DNA from: Limnohabitans sp. JirII-31 | Lineage (GTDB): Bacteria; Pseudomonadota; Gammaproteobacteria; Burkholderiales; Burkholderiaceae_C | DNA length: 42,243 nt | Assembly: GCF_002778315.1 (NCBI RefSeq) | Contig: NZ_NESA01000019.1 | Location: forward strand, 1-42,243 | Direction of reading: 5' to 3' | Shown here: piece after piece, positions 33,857 to 42,117 of the stretch | How positions within the stretch are numbered: the first letter of the stretch is position 1 | Layout of the letters: the number at the start of each line of letters is the position of its first letter | Notes under the pieces: model-generated | Databases searched by the model: none | The model's input: the letters and a program-made list of their open reading frames with translations, nothing else | What the model was told of the DNA's origin: nothing | Position numbers and translations under genes: made by a program

Positions 33857-34471
33857 TCAGGCTTTTGGTCGCCACATCTTGAACAGGTTTTCTGGCCCCA
33901 CGGTGAAGTAGTCCGCCGGACCGCCGCCGCGCAGCACATGACCAGAGCTGGCGGTGTCGTACACGCCGTCCTTGAGCAAGCGCTCATCGATGTGCACGCC
34001 CACCACTTCACCCAACACCAGCCAGGTGGGCACTTTTTCGCCATTGATGCCTTCGAGCTGCAAGATTTGCGTGCAACGGCATTCAAACGACACCGGGCTT
34101 TCGGCCACGCGCGGCACCTTCACCACACGTGACGCTACCGGCGTGAGATGGGCCAATTCAAACTCGTTCACGTCAGGGGCCACCGGGGCGCAGGTTTGGT
34201 TCATCTGATCGGCCAGCGGGCGCGTCACCAGGTTCCACACAAATTCACCGGTTTCTTGCACATTGCGCAGCGAGTCTTTGGCGCCAATGCTGGAGAAACC
34301 CACGATGGGGGGAATGTAGTTGAAGGCGGTGAAAAAACTGTAGGGTGCCAGGTTCAACACGCCTTGGGCACTTTGGGTGGACACCCAACCAATCGGTCGT
34401 GGACCGACGATGGCGTTGAACGGGTCATGCGGCAGGCCGTGGCCGAGGCGGGGTTCGTAGAAATGGGTCAT
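33857..34471 (-). CDS. Flavin reductase-like domain protein (FMN-binding)
   Basis: 204 codons starting MTHFYEPRLGHGLPHDPFNA. The flavin_reduct/split-barrel signature is clear: IVGPRPIGWVSTQSAQGVLN, LAPYSFFTAFNYIPPIVGFS, then NVQETGEFVWNLVTR and the later CRCTQILQL and LVLGEVVGVHI. The family binds FMN and either reduces free flavin for a partner monooxygenase or has an unknown redox role; no partner monooxygenase is nearby. It is divergent from the N-glycosyltransferase gene (98 bp between starts) and is followed by the tpsA promoter region. No Shine-Dalgarno is visible before the ATG. Confidence 0.9.
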   Translation of the reverse strand: MTHFYEPRLGHGLPHDPFNAIVGPRPIGWVSTQSAQGVLNLAPYSFFTAFNYIPPIVGFSSIGAKDSLRNVQETGEFVWNLVTRPLADQMNQTCAPVAPDVNEFELAHLTPVASRVVKVPRVAESPVSFECRCTQILQLEGINGEKVPTWLVLGEVVGVHIDERLLKDGVYDTASSGHVLRGGGPADYFTVGPENLFKMWRPKA

Positions 34472-34526
34472 GCGATGGTGTGTTGGCTGGCAATATCTTC
34501 ATTGTGCCCGGGCGTGAGCGCAACGT

Positions 34527-34555
34527 TTGTCACCGAAAATACAAACTTCTATTTT
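34527..34555 (+). promoter_or_regulatory. Candidate sigma-70 promoter of the N-glycosyltransferase operon
   Basis: TTGTCA (34527-34532) and TATTTT (34550-34555) are separated by exactly 17 bp, matching 5/6 and 4/6 of the consensus. The start codon at 34570 would then lie only about 8 bases from the transcription start, leaving a very short leader. Pattern match only. Confidence 0.35.
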
Positions 34556-34569
34556 TGAGTGGATATGTG

Positions 34570-36420
34570 ATGGCGTTTTCATTGGAAAAATTTGAGTCTC
34601 TTGCCTACAGCCGAGACCGCGAATTGGGCATGCGAGAGCTGTTGGCATTGCTGCAAGACTTGGATGCCAACTATGGCAATGTGAGTGACCAGTTCAAGGC
34701 GCAGCCCTTGCAGTCGGTGTCCGATCTAGACCTCAACCAGCACATCTGGACACGCGCTGCCGCCGCCGCTTCTTGCTTGTTGGCCGATTCGCAATTGTTT
34801 TTCGCCCCTGAGTGGCGTCAAAACGTGTTGGCCCACCACCGTTGGTTGTCGACACTGTTTGCCGCTACGCCGTTTCGTAATGCAGACCATGTGATGCGTG
34901 CGCTCAATGCACGCACAGGCGATCAAAAGTCTGACCTGCATCAGTTGCAAATTGATCCAGCCGATCTGTTGAAATTTTGCTTGCTCTATTCGCCTGAATC
35001 TGAAGTGCCGCTGGACCTCGATGCCTTGTGGGAGGCGGACAAGGTCATGGCCGCAGGTCTGTGCTTGGTGTTGTTGTCACCGCGTTTTTTAGGGTCTCCG
35101 GCAGCACACAGCAAGCGAGAACAAATCTTGCCTTGGTTGGGCCAACGCTTGGAGCAGATTGACGACATCGAACAACTGCCCTTGGGTGTGATGCACGACT
35201 TGTACATGCATTGCAGCTATGCAGACCGTGCCGACAAGCACGACATCAAAAAAGCCATCAACAGTTTGATTCGACGCAAACTCATGGTGAACGGTTTTCA
35301 CGACTGGGCACCGGACGAGTTCGCGTCTCTCAAGCCCGCCCCTCAAAAGCCGGTGCTGCTGGTGGTGCTGGAGTGGTTCACCAGCGGGCACTCGATTTAC
35401 CGCACCCACTCACTCACCATGGAGGCTGCACGCGAGCACTTCCATGTGGTAGCCATGGCCTATGACAACTGCACCGACGAGATCACCCGCAAAGTGTTCG
35501 ATGACGTGGTGATTATCCAGCGGCACCACAGCTTGCTGGACCAACTCAAACATATCCAGAAAGAAGCGCAGCAGCGCAATGCCAGCATTTGTTACATGCC
35601 CAGTGTGGGCATGTTCCCCCTCACCATGTGGTTAGCCAATTTGCGCGTGGCCCCTTTGCAAATGATGGCCTTGGGCCATCCTGCCACCTCCCATTCGCAA
35701 TCCATCGACTATGTGGTGGTGGAAGAGGATTACGTGGGCAGCGATGCCTGCTTCAGTGAAAAACTCCTCAAGCTGCCCAGCGACGGCATGCCTTACCGCC
35801 CGTCTGCGGCTGCGGCGGGGTTGAAGGTGATTGCCAAGCCCCGTCTCAAACCCGATGTGGTGTTGATTGCCATGTGTGCCACCACCATGAAACTCAACCC
35901 CAGGTTCTTGCACACTTGTGCGCGCATCGTGCATGAGAGTGCGGTGCCGGTGCACTTTCACTTCTTGATCGGGCAAGCGCAAGGCCTGACCTATCCCAAT
36001 GTGCAGCGTGTGGTGGCGCAGTTTTTAGGTCGCCACGCCACGGTCTACCCGCACCAACACTACACCGCGTACATGGACGTGATTGCCGGGTGCGACATGT
36101 TCATCAACCCGTTCCCCTTTGGCAACACCAACGGCATCATCGACACCATCAGCGCTGGCATCGTGGGGGTGTGCAAAACAGGTCCTGAGGTGCATGAACA
36201 CATCGATGAAGGACTGTTTCGCAGACTGGGTTTGCCCGATTGGTTGATCGCCCAATCCGAAGACGACTATGTTCGTGCAGCCGTGCGTTTGGCCAACAAC
36301 CACGAAGAGCGGTTTGCTTTGCGCCAGCAGTACACCGGAGCCGACAAAGTGACTGTGCTGTTTGAGGGGCGGGCCCACATCATGGGTGAGAAGTTCTTGC
36401 AATGTCTCGCTTCCTTGTAA
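34570..36420 (+). CDS. HMW1C-like cytoplasmic N-glycosyltransferase (GT41)
   Basis: 616 codons from ATG 34570, close to the about 620 of Haemophilus HMW1C and Actinobacillus NGT; an in-frame extension to 34480 is not supported. Residues 1-250 are all-helical (HHRWLSTLFAATPFRNADHV is typical). The GT-B part shows LEWFTSGHSIYRTHSLTMEA (His274), MALGHPATSHSQSIDYVVVE, ATTMKLNPRFLHTC (Lys441), FLIGQAQG (Gln469), YPHQHYTAYM (His495) and NPFPFGNTNGIID (Asp525). From memory, Lys441, Gln469, His495 and Asp525 coincide with UDP-sugar-site residues of Actinobacillus NGT. The family transfers glucose or galactose from UDP-sugar to Asn in N-X-S/T of adhesins in the cytoplasm. No TPR domain, signal or membrane segment. 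The stop overlaps the FkbM gene by 19 bp. Likely acceptor: the adjacent TpsA. Confidence 0.9.
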   Translation: MAFSLEKFESLAYSRDRELGMRELLALLQDLDANYGNVSDQFKAQPLQSVSDLDLNQHIWTRAAAAASCLLADSQLFFAPEWRQNVLAHHRWLSTLFAATPFRNADHVMRALNARTGDQKSDLHQLQIDPADLLKFCLLYSPESEVPLDLDALWEADKVMAAGLCLVLLSPRFLGSPAAHSKREQILPWLGQRLEQIDDIEQLPLGVMHDLYMHCSYADRADKHDIKKAINSLIRRKLMVNGFHDWAPDEFASLKPAPQKPVLLVVLEWFTSGHSIYRTHSLTMEAAREHFHVVAMAYDNCTDEITRKVFDDVVIIQRHHSLLDQLKHIQKEAQQRNASICYMPSVGMFPLTMWLANLRVAPLQMMALGHPATSHSQSIDYVVVEEDYVGSDACFSEKLLKLPSDGMPYRPSAAAAGLKVIAKPRLKPDVVLIAMCATTMKLNPRFLHTCARIVHESAVPVHFHFLIGQAQGLTYPNVQRVVAQFLGRHATVYPHQHYTAYMDVIAGCDMFINPFPFGNTNGIIDTISAGIVGVCKTGPEVHEHIDEGLFRRLGLPDWLIAQSEDDYVRAAVRLANNHEERFALRQQYTGADKVTVLFEGRAHIMGEKFLQCLASL

Positions 36421-37256
36421 ATCTGCTCCAGCCCGAGCGAGCCACCCATGTGGTGGATGTGGGGGCCAATCCTGTGGATGGGGACCCACCCTACAAAGCC
36501 ATGTTGCTGCAAGGCCTGTGCACGGTCACGGGCTTTGAGCCACAAGCGCAAGCCCTGGCTGAGTTGAACCGGCGCAAAGGCCCCCATGAGACATACCTTC
36601 CGTATGCCATTGGTCACGGTGGCCCCGCAGAGTTGAATATTTGCCGCTATTCAGGTTGGACAAGTTTGCTCAAACCGCGTGCGGCTGCGTTGGAGGTGTT
36701 TCCCCAATTTCAATCCAATGCCACGGTCGAGTCTGTGCTTGCCCTGCACACCCAGCGTTTGGACGATGTGGCTGAACTCACTGCGTTTGACATGCTCAAA
36801 ATCGATGTGCAAGGCGCAGAGCTGGATGTCTTTCAAAGCGGTGTGGAAAGACTCAAGCAAGCGGTGGTGATTCAAACCGAAATGTCATTCATCGCCTTGT
36901 ATGAGCAGCAGCCCACCTTTGGGGCCATTGACCAAGTGCTGCGCGGCATGGGCTTTGTGCCCCACTGTTTTGCACAGATCAAGCATTGGCCCATCGCGCC
37001 TTTGTCGGCATCCAACATCAGCCCCAACGGGCCACGCCTGAACCAGTTGTTAGAGGCGGATATGGTCTATGTCAAAGACTTTGTTCAGCCCGTGACCATG
37101 GACAACGAGCAACTCAAGCATCTGTGTTTGTTGATGCACCATGGCTACCAAAGTTTTGATTTGAGTGCCCGTTGCATCGACCTGTTGTTGCAACGCGGTG
37201 CGCTGCCGACGGACGCACTTGAGCGGTATGTGGCCTATCTCAACAACGGGGCTTGA
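36402..37256 (+). CDS. FkbM-family SAM-dependent methyltransferase
   Basis: 284 codons. The SAM-binding motif I is THVVDVGANPVDGDPPY (DVGAN 19-23) and the family's second block is FDMLKIDVQGAELDVFQSG (KIDVQGAE 133-140), followed by VVIQTEMSFIALYEQQPTF. FkbM enzymes O-methylate hydroxyls, frequently on sugars of glycoconjugates or polyketides. The last 70 residues, mainly helical, exceed the core domain. It starts inside the glycosyltransferase gene (19 bp overlap), so the two are translationally coupled and probably act on the same product. Predicted role, by inference: O-methylation of the sugar that the transferase attaches. It ends 13 bp from the convergent ureG stop. Confidence 0.88.
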   Translation: MSRFLVNLLQPERATHVVDVGANPVDGDPPYKAMLLQGLCTVTGFEPQAQALAELNRRKGPHETYLPYAIGHGGPAELNICRYSGWTSLLKPRAAALEVFPQFQSNATVESVLALHTQRLDDVAELTAFDMLKIDVQGAELDVFQSGVERLKQAVVIQTEMSFIALYEQQPTFGAIDQVLRGMGFVPHCFAQIKHWPIAPLSASNISPNGPRLNQLLEADMVYVKDFVQPVTMDNEQLKHLCLLMHHGYQSFDLSARCIDLLLQRGALPTDALERYVAYLNNGA

Positions 37257-37269
37257 ATCAACGCCAATT

Positions 37270-37926
37270 TCAGCGCCGCAGCATGCCTTTGGTTTCGATG
37301 AAGCTGATGACTGTTTGCAAGCCGTCGAGGGTGCGCAAGTTGGTCATGACATAAGGCTTGACGCCTTTGGGCGAGGCGCGCATGCGTTGGGTGTCGGCTT
37401 CCATCACCGACAGGTCAGCGCCCACATAAGGGGCCAGATCGGTTTTGTTGATGACAAACAAATCGCTCTTGGTAATGCCGGGCCCGCCTTTGCGTGGGAT
37501 TTTTTCGCCGGCAGCCACATCGATCACATAGATGGTCAAGTCGCTCAGCTCAGGGCTGAAAGTGGCGGCCAGGTTGTCGCCGCCGCTCTCGACAAACACC
37601 ACGTCGGCATTGGGAAAGTCGACCAGCATGCGGTCGATGGCTTCGAGGTTGATGGACGCATCTTCGCGAATGGCGGTGTGCGGGCAGCCACCAGTCTCCA
37701 CCCCCATGATGCGCTCGGCAGGCAGCGCGCCACTCACCGTCAGCAAGCGCTGGTCTTCTTTGGTGTAGATGTCGTTGGTGATGGCCACTAAGTCGTACTG
37801 CTCGCGCATGGCTTTGCACAGCATTTCCAGCAAGGTGGTTTTGCCCGAGCCCACAGGCCCGCCGATGCCCACGCGCAGCGGGGGGAGTGGTTTGGTGCGG
37901 TTGGCGATGTGGTGCAGTGTGCTCAT
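37270..37926 (-). CDS. ureG: Urease accessory GTPase UreG
   Basis: 218 codons. P-loop GPVGSGKT (23-30), the conserved nickel-binding CPH in [14 protein letters not shown], and [13 protein letters not shown] as G4-type guanine-specificity motif. UreG hydrolyses GTP to drive nickel delivery to apo-urease together with UreD, UreE and UreF. ATG overlaps the ureF stop by 4 bp (ATGA). Last gene of the urease operon visible here. Confidence 0.98.
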   Translation of the reverse strand: MSTLHHIANRTKPLPPLRVGIGGPVGSGKTTLLEMLCKAMREQYDLVAITNDIYTKEDQRLLTVSGALPAERIMGVETGGCPHTAIREDASINLEAIDRMLVDFPNADVVFVESGGDNLAATFSPELSDLTIYVIDVAAGEKIPRKGGPGITKSDLFVINKTDLAPYVGADLSVMEADTQRMRASPKGVKPYVMTNLRTLDGLQTVISFIETKGMLRR

Positions 37927-38636
37927 GATCTAAACAGTCTGGAGTATTGGGTTTCGTGTTGCGCTGACAGGATGGCCAGCATGGGAGAAAACGCTTGGCG
38001 TGTGTCGTCGGTGACTTGCATGGCATGCGCCACGGCCGGTGCGATGTGTTGGGCGAGTTGCGCCAAGATGCGTTGGCCGGAGTTTTGCCCCAAGGGCACC
38101 GATTTGAGGGCGGCTTGCACCATGTTCTCCGCCCAGCCAAAGGCATAGGCTTGCAGGCATTGGTCCAGCGGTGCGCCAGTGCGTGAGAGGGCCAGGCCAA
38201 ACATCAAGGGGTAGGTGGGCACCAGTCGGTTGCACAGGGCCACGGTGTCGGCATCGATCTGGTCTTGGTTGCGCAACCACTCCAGCATGGAGCGGCCCAT
38301 TTGTTCGGCTTGCAAACGCAACTCCGCACTCTCGCGTGTGGCGTGCACCCATTGGCTCAAGGTGGCGAGGCGTTCAACGTCGTGGTGTTGCCAGGCTGTG
38401 ACCATTTGGGCCAACACTGCCATGTCGCCACGCGACTGGGTGAGGTGCAGCTGGTGCACCAACCACTCGGCGGCACTGTGCTCGTCGTGCACCAGCCCGT
38501 GATCGATGGCGGCCTCTAAACCTTCGGAATACGAAAAGCCGCCAATGGGCAGCGCAGGTGAGGCCAGCCAGATGAGTTGCAACAGTGGGGGTGTGGCGGC
38601 CGCGCTGATTGCAGGTGCGCTGGGATCAGTGCGCAT
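37923..38636 (-). CDS. ureF: Urease accessory protein UreF
   Basis: 237 codons from ATG 38636 ([20 protein letters not shown]), overlapping the ureE stop by 11 bp. The all-helical UreF domain begins [20 protein letters not shown] and includes [24 protein letters not shown]-free helices and the end [12 protein letters not shown]. UreF links UreD and UreG on the apoenzyme and gates GTPase activity. A longer frame starting at 38789 would add a Met/Thr-rich stretch that is only the out-of-frame reading of the His-rich ureE tail, so it is rejected. Confidence 0.95.
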   Translation of the reverse strand: MRTDPSAPAISAAATPPLLQLIWLASPALPIGGFSYSEGLEAAIDHGLVHDEHSAAEWLVHQLHLTQSRGDMAVLAQMVTAWQHHDVERLATLSQWVHATRESAELRLQAEQMGRSMLEWLRNQDQIDADTVALCNRLVPTYPLMFGLALSRTGAPLDQCLQAYAFGWAENMVQAALKSVPLGQNSGQRILAQLAQHIAPAVAHAMQVTDDTRQAFSPMLAILSAQHETQYSRLFRS

Positions 38637-39213
38637 GCGGATGGTCGTGGTCGCAGTGGGTGTGATCATGCCCATGGTCATGCGTGCCGTGTGCATGGTC
38701 ATGGCTGTGCGTGCCATGTGTGTGCCCCGCATGTGCATGTGCTGCATGCGCATGGCCTTGGCTGCTGTAAGCGCCGCCTTCGGGTTCAAACGCTTCTTGC
38801 ACCGTGACCACGGTCATGTGCATGGCGCGCAGCATGTCGGCCAGCACGTGGTCGGGTTCAATCTTCAGGTGGTCGGGTTGCAACTCAATGGGCACGTGGC
38901 GGTTGCCCAGGTGGTAGGCCGCACGTGTGAGGTCAAACGGCGAGCCGTGCTCGGTGCAGGCGGTGATGCGCAGCACCTCTTGGGGCGCAGCCACCACGCG
39001 AATCAGCGAGCCGTCTTCGGCCACCAGCACATCGCCACCGCGCACCAAGGTACCACGGGGTAAGAAAACACCCACCGCGCGACCCGTGGAGTCGGTGGCG
39101 TCGAAGCGGCTTTTTTGCCGCACGTCCCAGTCGAGTTCCACCGTGGGCGCACGTTTGACCAAGGCAGAGGCCAGGCCTTTGCCACCTGAAATGCATTTGG
39201 AGATTTGGAGCAT
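38626..39213 (-). CDS. ureE: Urease nickel metallochaperone UreE with long His-rich tail
   Basis: 195 codons. The N-terminal domain includes [20 protein letters not shown] and [20 protein letters not shown]; the metal-binding domain has [29 protein letters not shown] and [12 protein letters not shown]. The last about 45 residues alternate His with Ala, Asp, Gly and Thr and bind several Ni ions in related UreE proteins. Start overlaps the ureC stop by one base (TGATG). Confidence 0.96.
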   Translation of the reverse strand: MLQISKCISGGKGLASALVKRAPTVELDWDVRQKSRFDATDSTGRAVGVFLPRGTLVRGGDVLVAEDGSLIRVVAAPQEVLRITACTEHGSPFDLTRAAYHLGNRHVPIELQPDHLKIEPDHVLADMLRAMHMTVVTVQEAFEPEGGAYSSQGHAHAAHAHAGHTHGTHSHDHAHGTHDHGHDHTHCDHDHPHAH

Positions 39214-40955
39214 CAGAACAAAAAGTAGCGTTGTGTCATGGGCAGGCTCACCGCAGGTTCGCAGGTCAGCAGATGACCATCGGCGCGCACGGCGTAGGTT
39301 TGAGCGTCAACTTCCATGCGCGGTGCATAGTCGTTGTGGATCATGTGGCGCTTGCCCACGGTGCGGATGTTTTTCACGGCGCTCAAGGTTTTGTGCAAAC
39401 CAAAACGTCCGCCAATGCCAGCGGCCAATCCGGCTTGCGACACAAAGGTGAGCGAGCCACGTGCCAAGGCGCCGCCATAGGCACCAAACATGGGGCGGTA
39501 GTGCACCGGTTGGGGCGTGGGGATGGAGGCGTTGGGGTCACCCATGGCGGCCATGGCAATGAAGCCGCCTTTCAAGATGACGGCAGGTTTGACGCCAAAG
39601 AAGGCGGGTTTCCAGATCACCAGATCGGCCCATTTGCCCACTTCGATGCTGCCCACTTCGTGGCTGATGCCGTGAGCAATCGCGGGGTTGATGGTGTATT
39701 TGGCCAGGTAGCGCTTGACGCGAAAGTTGTCGTGACGGTCGTTGTCGCCCGGGAGTTTGCCGCGTTGCAATTTCATTTTGTGGGCGGTTTGCCAAGTGCG
39801 AATGATCACCTCACCCACGCGGCCCATGGCTTGGCTGTCGGAGCTGAACATGCTGATGGCGCCCAGGTCATGCAAGATGTCTTCGGCGGCAATGGTCTCT
39901 TTGCGGATGCGGCTTTCAGCAAATGCCAAGTCTTCGGCAATCGACGGGTCGAGGTGGTGGCAGACCATCAGCATGTCGACGTGTTCGTCCAGCGTGTTGA
40001 TGGTGTAGGGCCGCGTGGGGTTGGTGGAGGAGGGCAACACATTGGCCTCGCCCACCACTTTCAAAATATCGGGCGCATGGCCACCGCCCGCACCTTCGGT
40101 GTGGAAGGTGTGGATGGTGCGGCCTTTGAACGCGGCCACGGTGTCTTCCACAAAGCCCGATTCGTTGAGGGTGTCGGTGTGGATGGCCACTTGGGTGTCG
40201 GTGGCCTCGGCCACGTTCAGGCAGTTGTCAATGGCCGCCGGTGTGGTGCCCCAGTCTTCGTGCAGCTTGAGGCCAATGGCCCCGGCGTTGATTTGTTCGT
40301 GTAAGGCATCGGGCAAGGCCGCGTTGCCCTTGCCCAAAAAGCCCAGGTTCATGGGGAAGGCGTCAGCGGCTTGCAGCATGCGCTCCAGGTTCCAGGCCCC
40401 GGGTGTACAGGTGGTGGCGAAGGTGCCTGTCGCCGGGCCGGTGCCGCCGCCGATCATGGTGGTGACACCGCTGGTCAGCGCTTCTTCAATTTGCTGTGGC
40501 GCGATGAAGTGGATGTGGGTGTCGATGCCGCCCGCGGTGACGATGTTGCCCTCGCAGCTGATGACTTCTGTGCCCGGGCCAATCACGATGTCCACACCGG
40601 CTTGGGTGTCGGGGTTGCCGGCTTTGCCAATGGACACGATGCGCCCACCCTTGAGGCCAATGTCGGCTTTGACGATGCCCCAGTGGTCCAGGATCAGCGC
40701 GTTGGTGAGCACGGTGTCCACCGCGCCGCCAGCTTGCGGGCCTGAGCCTGTGCCATCGCGTGTGCGTTGGCTTTGAGCCATGCCGTCGCGGATGGTTTTG
40801 CCGCCGCCAAATTTAACTTCTTCGCCATAACCACCAGCGCGCAGGGTGAAGTCTTGTTCGACTTCAATCACCAAATCGGTGTCAGCCAGACGAACCCGGT
40901 CGCCCACGGTGGGGCCAAACATTTCCGCGTAAGCGCGTTTGCCAATCGTTGCCAT
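39213..40955 (-). CDS. ureC: Urease alpha subunit UreC
   Basis: 580 codons, slightly longer than the usual 567-570. It is the catalytic subunit that hydrolyses urea to ammonia and carbamate. All active-site residues are visible: His147/His149 (GIDTHIHF), the carbamylated Lys230 (GLKLHEDWG), His259 (AIHTDT), His285 ([13 protein letters not shown]), flap His333 (VCHHLDP) and Asp373 ([13 protein letters not shown]). The protein ends in the typical [10 protein letters not shown] somewhat longer loop around 62-79 ([18 protein letters not shown]) accounts for most of the extra length. Overlaps both neighbours by one base. Confidence 0.99.
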   Translation of the reverse strand: MATIGKRAYAEMFGPTVGDRVRLADTDLVIEVEQDFTLRAGGYGEEVKFGGGKTIRDGMAQSQRTRDGTGSGPQAGGAVDTVLTNALILDHWGIVKADIGLKGGRIVSIGKAGNPDTQAGVDIVIGPGTEVISCEGNIVTAGGIDTHIHFIAPQQIEEALTSGVTTMIGGGTGPATGTFATTCTPGAWNLERMLQAADAFPMNLGFLGKGNAALPDALHEQINAGAIGLKLHEDWGTTPAAIDNCLNVAEATDTQVAIHTDTLNESGFVEDTVAAFKGRTIHTFHTEGAGGGHAPDILKVVGEANVLPSSTNPTRPYTINTLDEHVDMLMVCHHLDPSIAEDLAFAESRIRKETIAAEDILHDLGAISMFSSDSQAMGRVGEVIIRTWQTAHKMKLQRGKLPGDNDRHDNFRVKRYLAKYTINPAIAHGISHEVGSIEVGKWADLVIWKPAFFGVKPAVILKGGFIAMAAMGDPNASIPTPQPVHYRPMFGAYGGALARGSLTFVSQAGLAAGIGGRFGLHKTLSAVKNIRTVGKRHMIHNDYAPRMEVDAQTYAVRADGHLLTCEPAVSLPMTQRYFLF

Positions 40956-41284
40956 CAGTGTTGTCCTTTGACAGGGGCGTCAACAGCGCCGTTGACCAAG
41001 CCGCGAAAACCAAACACTTGGCGGTCACCGCCCAGATCGACCAACTCCACCGTGCGCTGTTGACCAGGCTCGAAGCGCACCGCAGTGCCCGAGGCAATGT
41101 TCAGGCGCATGCCATGTGCCGCCGTGCGGTCAAAGCCCAAGGCGCCATTGGTTTCGGCAAAGTGGTAGTGCGAGCCCACTTGGATAGGGCGGTCGCCGGT
41201 GTTTTGCACCACCAAGGTCAGCGTGCGCCGTCCGGGGTTGAGCGTGTGTTCGCCCTCATCGATGAAGAGTTCTCCGGGTGTCAT
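40955..41284 (-). CDS. ureB: Urease beta subunit UreB
   Basis: 109 codons starting [20 protein letters not shown], with the family blocks [40 protein letters not shown] and [18 protein letters not shown]. Structural subunit packing on UreC. Its stop overlaps the ureC ATG by one base; it starts 12 bp after the small membrane ORF. Confidence 0.98.
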   Translation of the reverse strand: MTPGELFIDEGEHTLNPGRRTLTLVVQNTGDRPIQVGSHYHFAETNGALGFDRTAAHGMRLNIASGTAVRFEPGQQRTVELVDLGGDRQVFGFRGLVNGAVDAPVKGQH

Positions 41285-41296
41285 GTGCGCCTCGCT

Positions 41297-41464
41297 TTAT
41301 TTGCCACGGCCCGTGAACCACCACAGCAAAGCAGCGACAGCGGCAGCTGCCACAAAGCCCACCACATCGGTGGCGTGGTAGTGCGATGCGCCTTCTATGC
41401 CATGGCCTTCATGGGCCCAGGCGTTGAGGCTGAGTGCGCTCAGCAGAGAAAGAAGTTTGTTCAT
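41297..41464 (-). CDS. Small His-rich exported/membrane protein inside the urease operon
   Basis: 55 codons from ATG 41464, with GGAG eight bases upstream; an 11-codon upstream extension is less likely. Layout: a hydrophobic signal-like segment (LLSLLSALSLNAWA), then HEGHGIEGASHYHATD with five His and three acidic residues, then one transmembrane helix (VVGFVAAAAVAALLWWF) and a basic end (TGRGK) on the presumed cytoplasmic side. It lies 42 bp after ureA and 12 bp before ureB, on the same strand, so it is co-transcribed. The His-rich stretch facing the periplasm suggests metal (nickel) capture, by analogy with the N-terminus of HupE/UreJ permeases, but this is inference. Confidence 0.75.
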   Translation of the reverse strand: MNKLLSLLSALSLNAWAHEGHGIEGASHYHATDVVGFVAAAAVAALLWWFTGRGK

Positions 41465-41506
41465 GGGGGCAGCTCCACAGCGTGTGACACGCAGCAAAAA
41501 ACAAGG

Positions 41507-41809
41507 TCAAAGAATGGGTTGGTGCACGGTCACCAGCTTGGTGCCGTCGGGGAAGGTGGCTTCCACCTGTATGTCAGGAATCATCTCGGCCACACCGTCC
41601 ATCACGTCGGCACGGGTCAAGACGCTGCGGCCTTCACTCATGAGTTGGGCCACGGTTTTGCCGTCGCGTGCGCCCTCCATCACGGCGGCACTGATCAGGG
41701 CCACGGCTTCGGGGTAGTTGAGTTTCAAGCCGCGTGCTTGGCGCCGTTCAGCCAGCAGCGCGGCGGTGAAGATCAGGAGTTTGTCTTTTTCGCGAGGTGT
41801 GAGTTCCAT
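41507..41809 (-). CDS. ureA: Urease gamma subunit UreA
   Basis: 100 codons, exactly the family length, from ATG 41809 with AAGGA seven to nine bases upstream; a 36-codon upstream extension is rejected. Begins [20 protein letters not shown] and contains [32 protein letters not shown] and [20 protein letters not shown]. First visible gene of the urease operon, divergent from urtA. Confidence 0.98.
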   Translation of the reverse strand: MELTPREKDKLLIFTAALLAERRQARGLKLNYPEAVALISAAVMEGARDGKTVAQLMSEGRSVLTRADVMDGVAEMIPDIQVEATFPDGTKLVTVHQPIL

Positions 41810-41894
41810 GGTTTTTTCCTTGCAACTTGTGTGCCCTATTGTCCGTCTGAGTTGTGACGCAAATGTGCATGCTTTGGTGCGAAAAGTCCGACAT

Positions 41895-41914
41895 GGTGCG
41901 TCATAGGATGCACC
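41895..41914. promoter_or_regulatory. Candidate NtrC-type enhancer element
   Basis: GGTGC (41895-41899) and GCACC (41910-41914) are inverted copies 10 bases apart, and the second is also part of TGCACC-N5-TGTGCG (41909-41925), which partly matches the NtrC site TGCACC-N5-GGTGCA. Located 125-145 bp upstream of the sigma-54 promoter, a usual enhancer distance, and about 100 bp before ureA. Weak matches; inference. Confidence 0.35.
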
Positions 41915-42038
41915 CAATCTGTGCGTTGACTGTTTGAAAGGGGGTGTGGCGGTCGAACTTGGTGCGCATCACCGAGCTGTGTGGGAATGAAGCCGGCTCT
42001 TTATAGAAGTTGGAATTTTCTTTAGGGAAAAAGTGTGC

Positions 42039-42054
42039 TGGCACGGGCTTTGCA
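42039..42054 (+). promoter_or_regulatory. Sigma-54 (RpoN) promoter of urtA
   Basis: TGGCACGGGCTTTGCA matches the -24/-12 consensus TGGCACG-N4-TTGCA at every defined position. It lies about 64 bp upstream of the urtA ATG and on the same strand, which fits nitrogen-limitation control of urea uptake by NtrC. Confidence 0.85.
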
Positions 42055-42117
42055 AAAGGTGAAAGAGCGCGTCGAGTTGGTCCCGCGTGATGAACTTTCT
42101 AATTTGGAGTGAACCCC

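Noticed and set aside
33733..34086. 117-codon minus-strand ORF whose C-terminal part looks vaguely like a transposase tail
   Set aside because: Most of it overlaps the flavin reductase gene out of frame, and the remaining about 40 codons are too few to support a family; kept only as the nested inverted repeat observation.
34480..34569. 30-codon N-terminal extension of the N-glycosyltransferase
   Set aside because: It would start at a GTG inside the promoter region, and the protein from 34570 already has the normal family length.
38637..38789. Met/Thr/His-rich N-terminal extension of UreF
   Set aside because: It is the shifted-frame reading of the CAC/CAT-rich His tail of ureE, where ATG triplets arise automatically; UreF proteins normally begin near the 38636 start.
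39231..40304. 357-codon plus-strand ORF opposite ureC, and 302 codons at 40949-41857
   Set aside because: Antisense shadows of ureC, ureB and ureA, which carry all expected residues.
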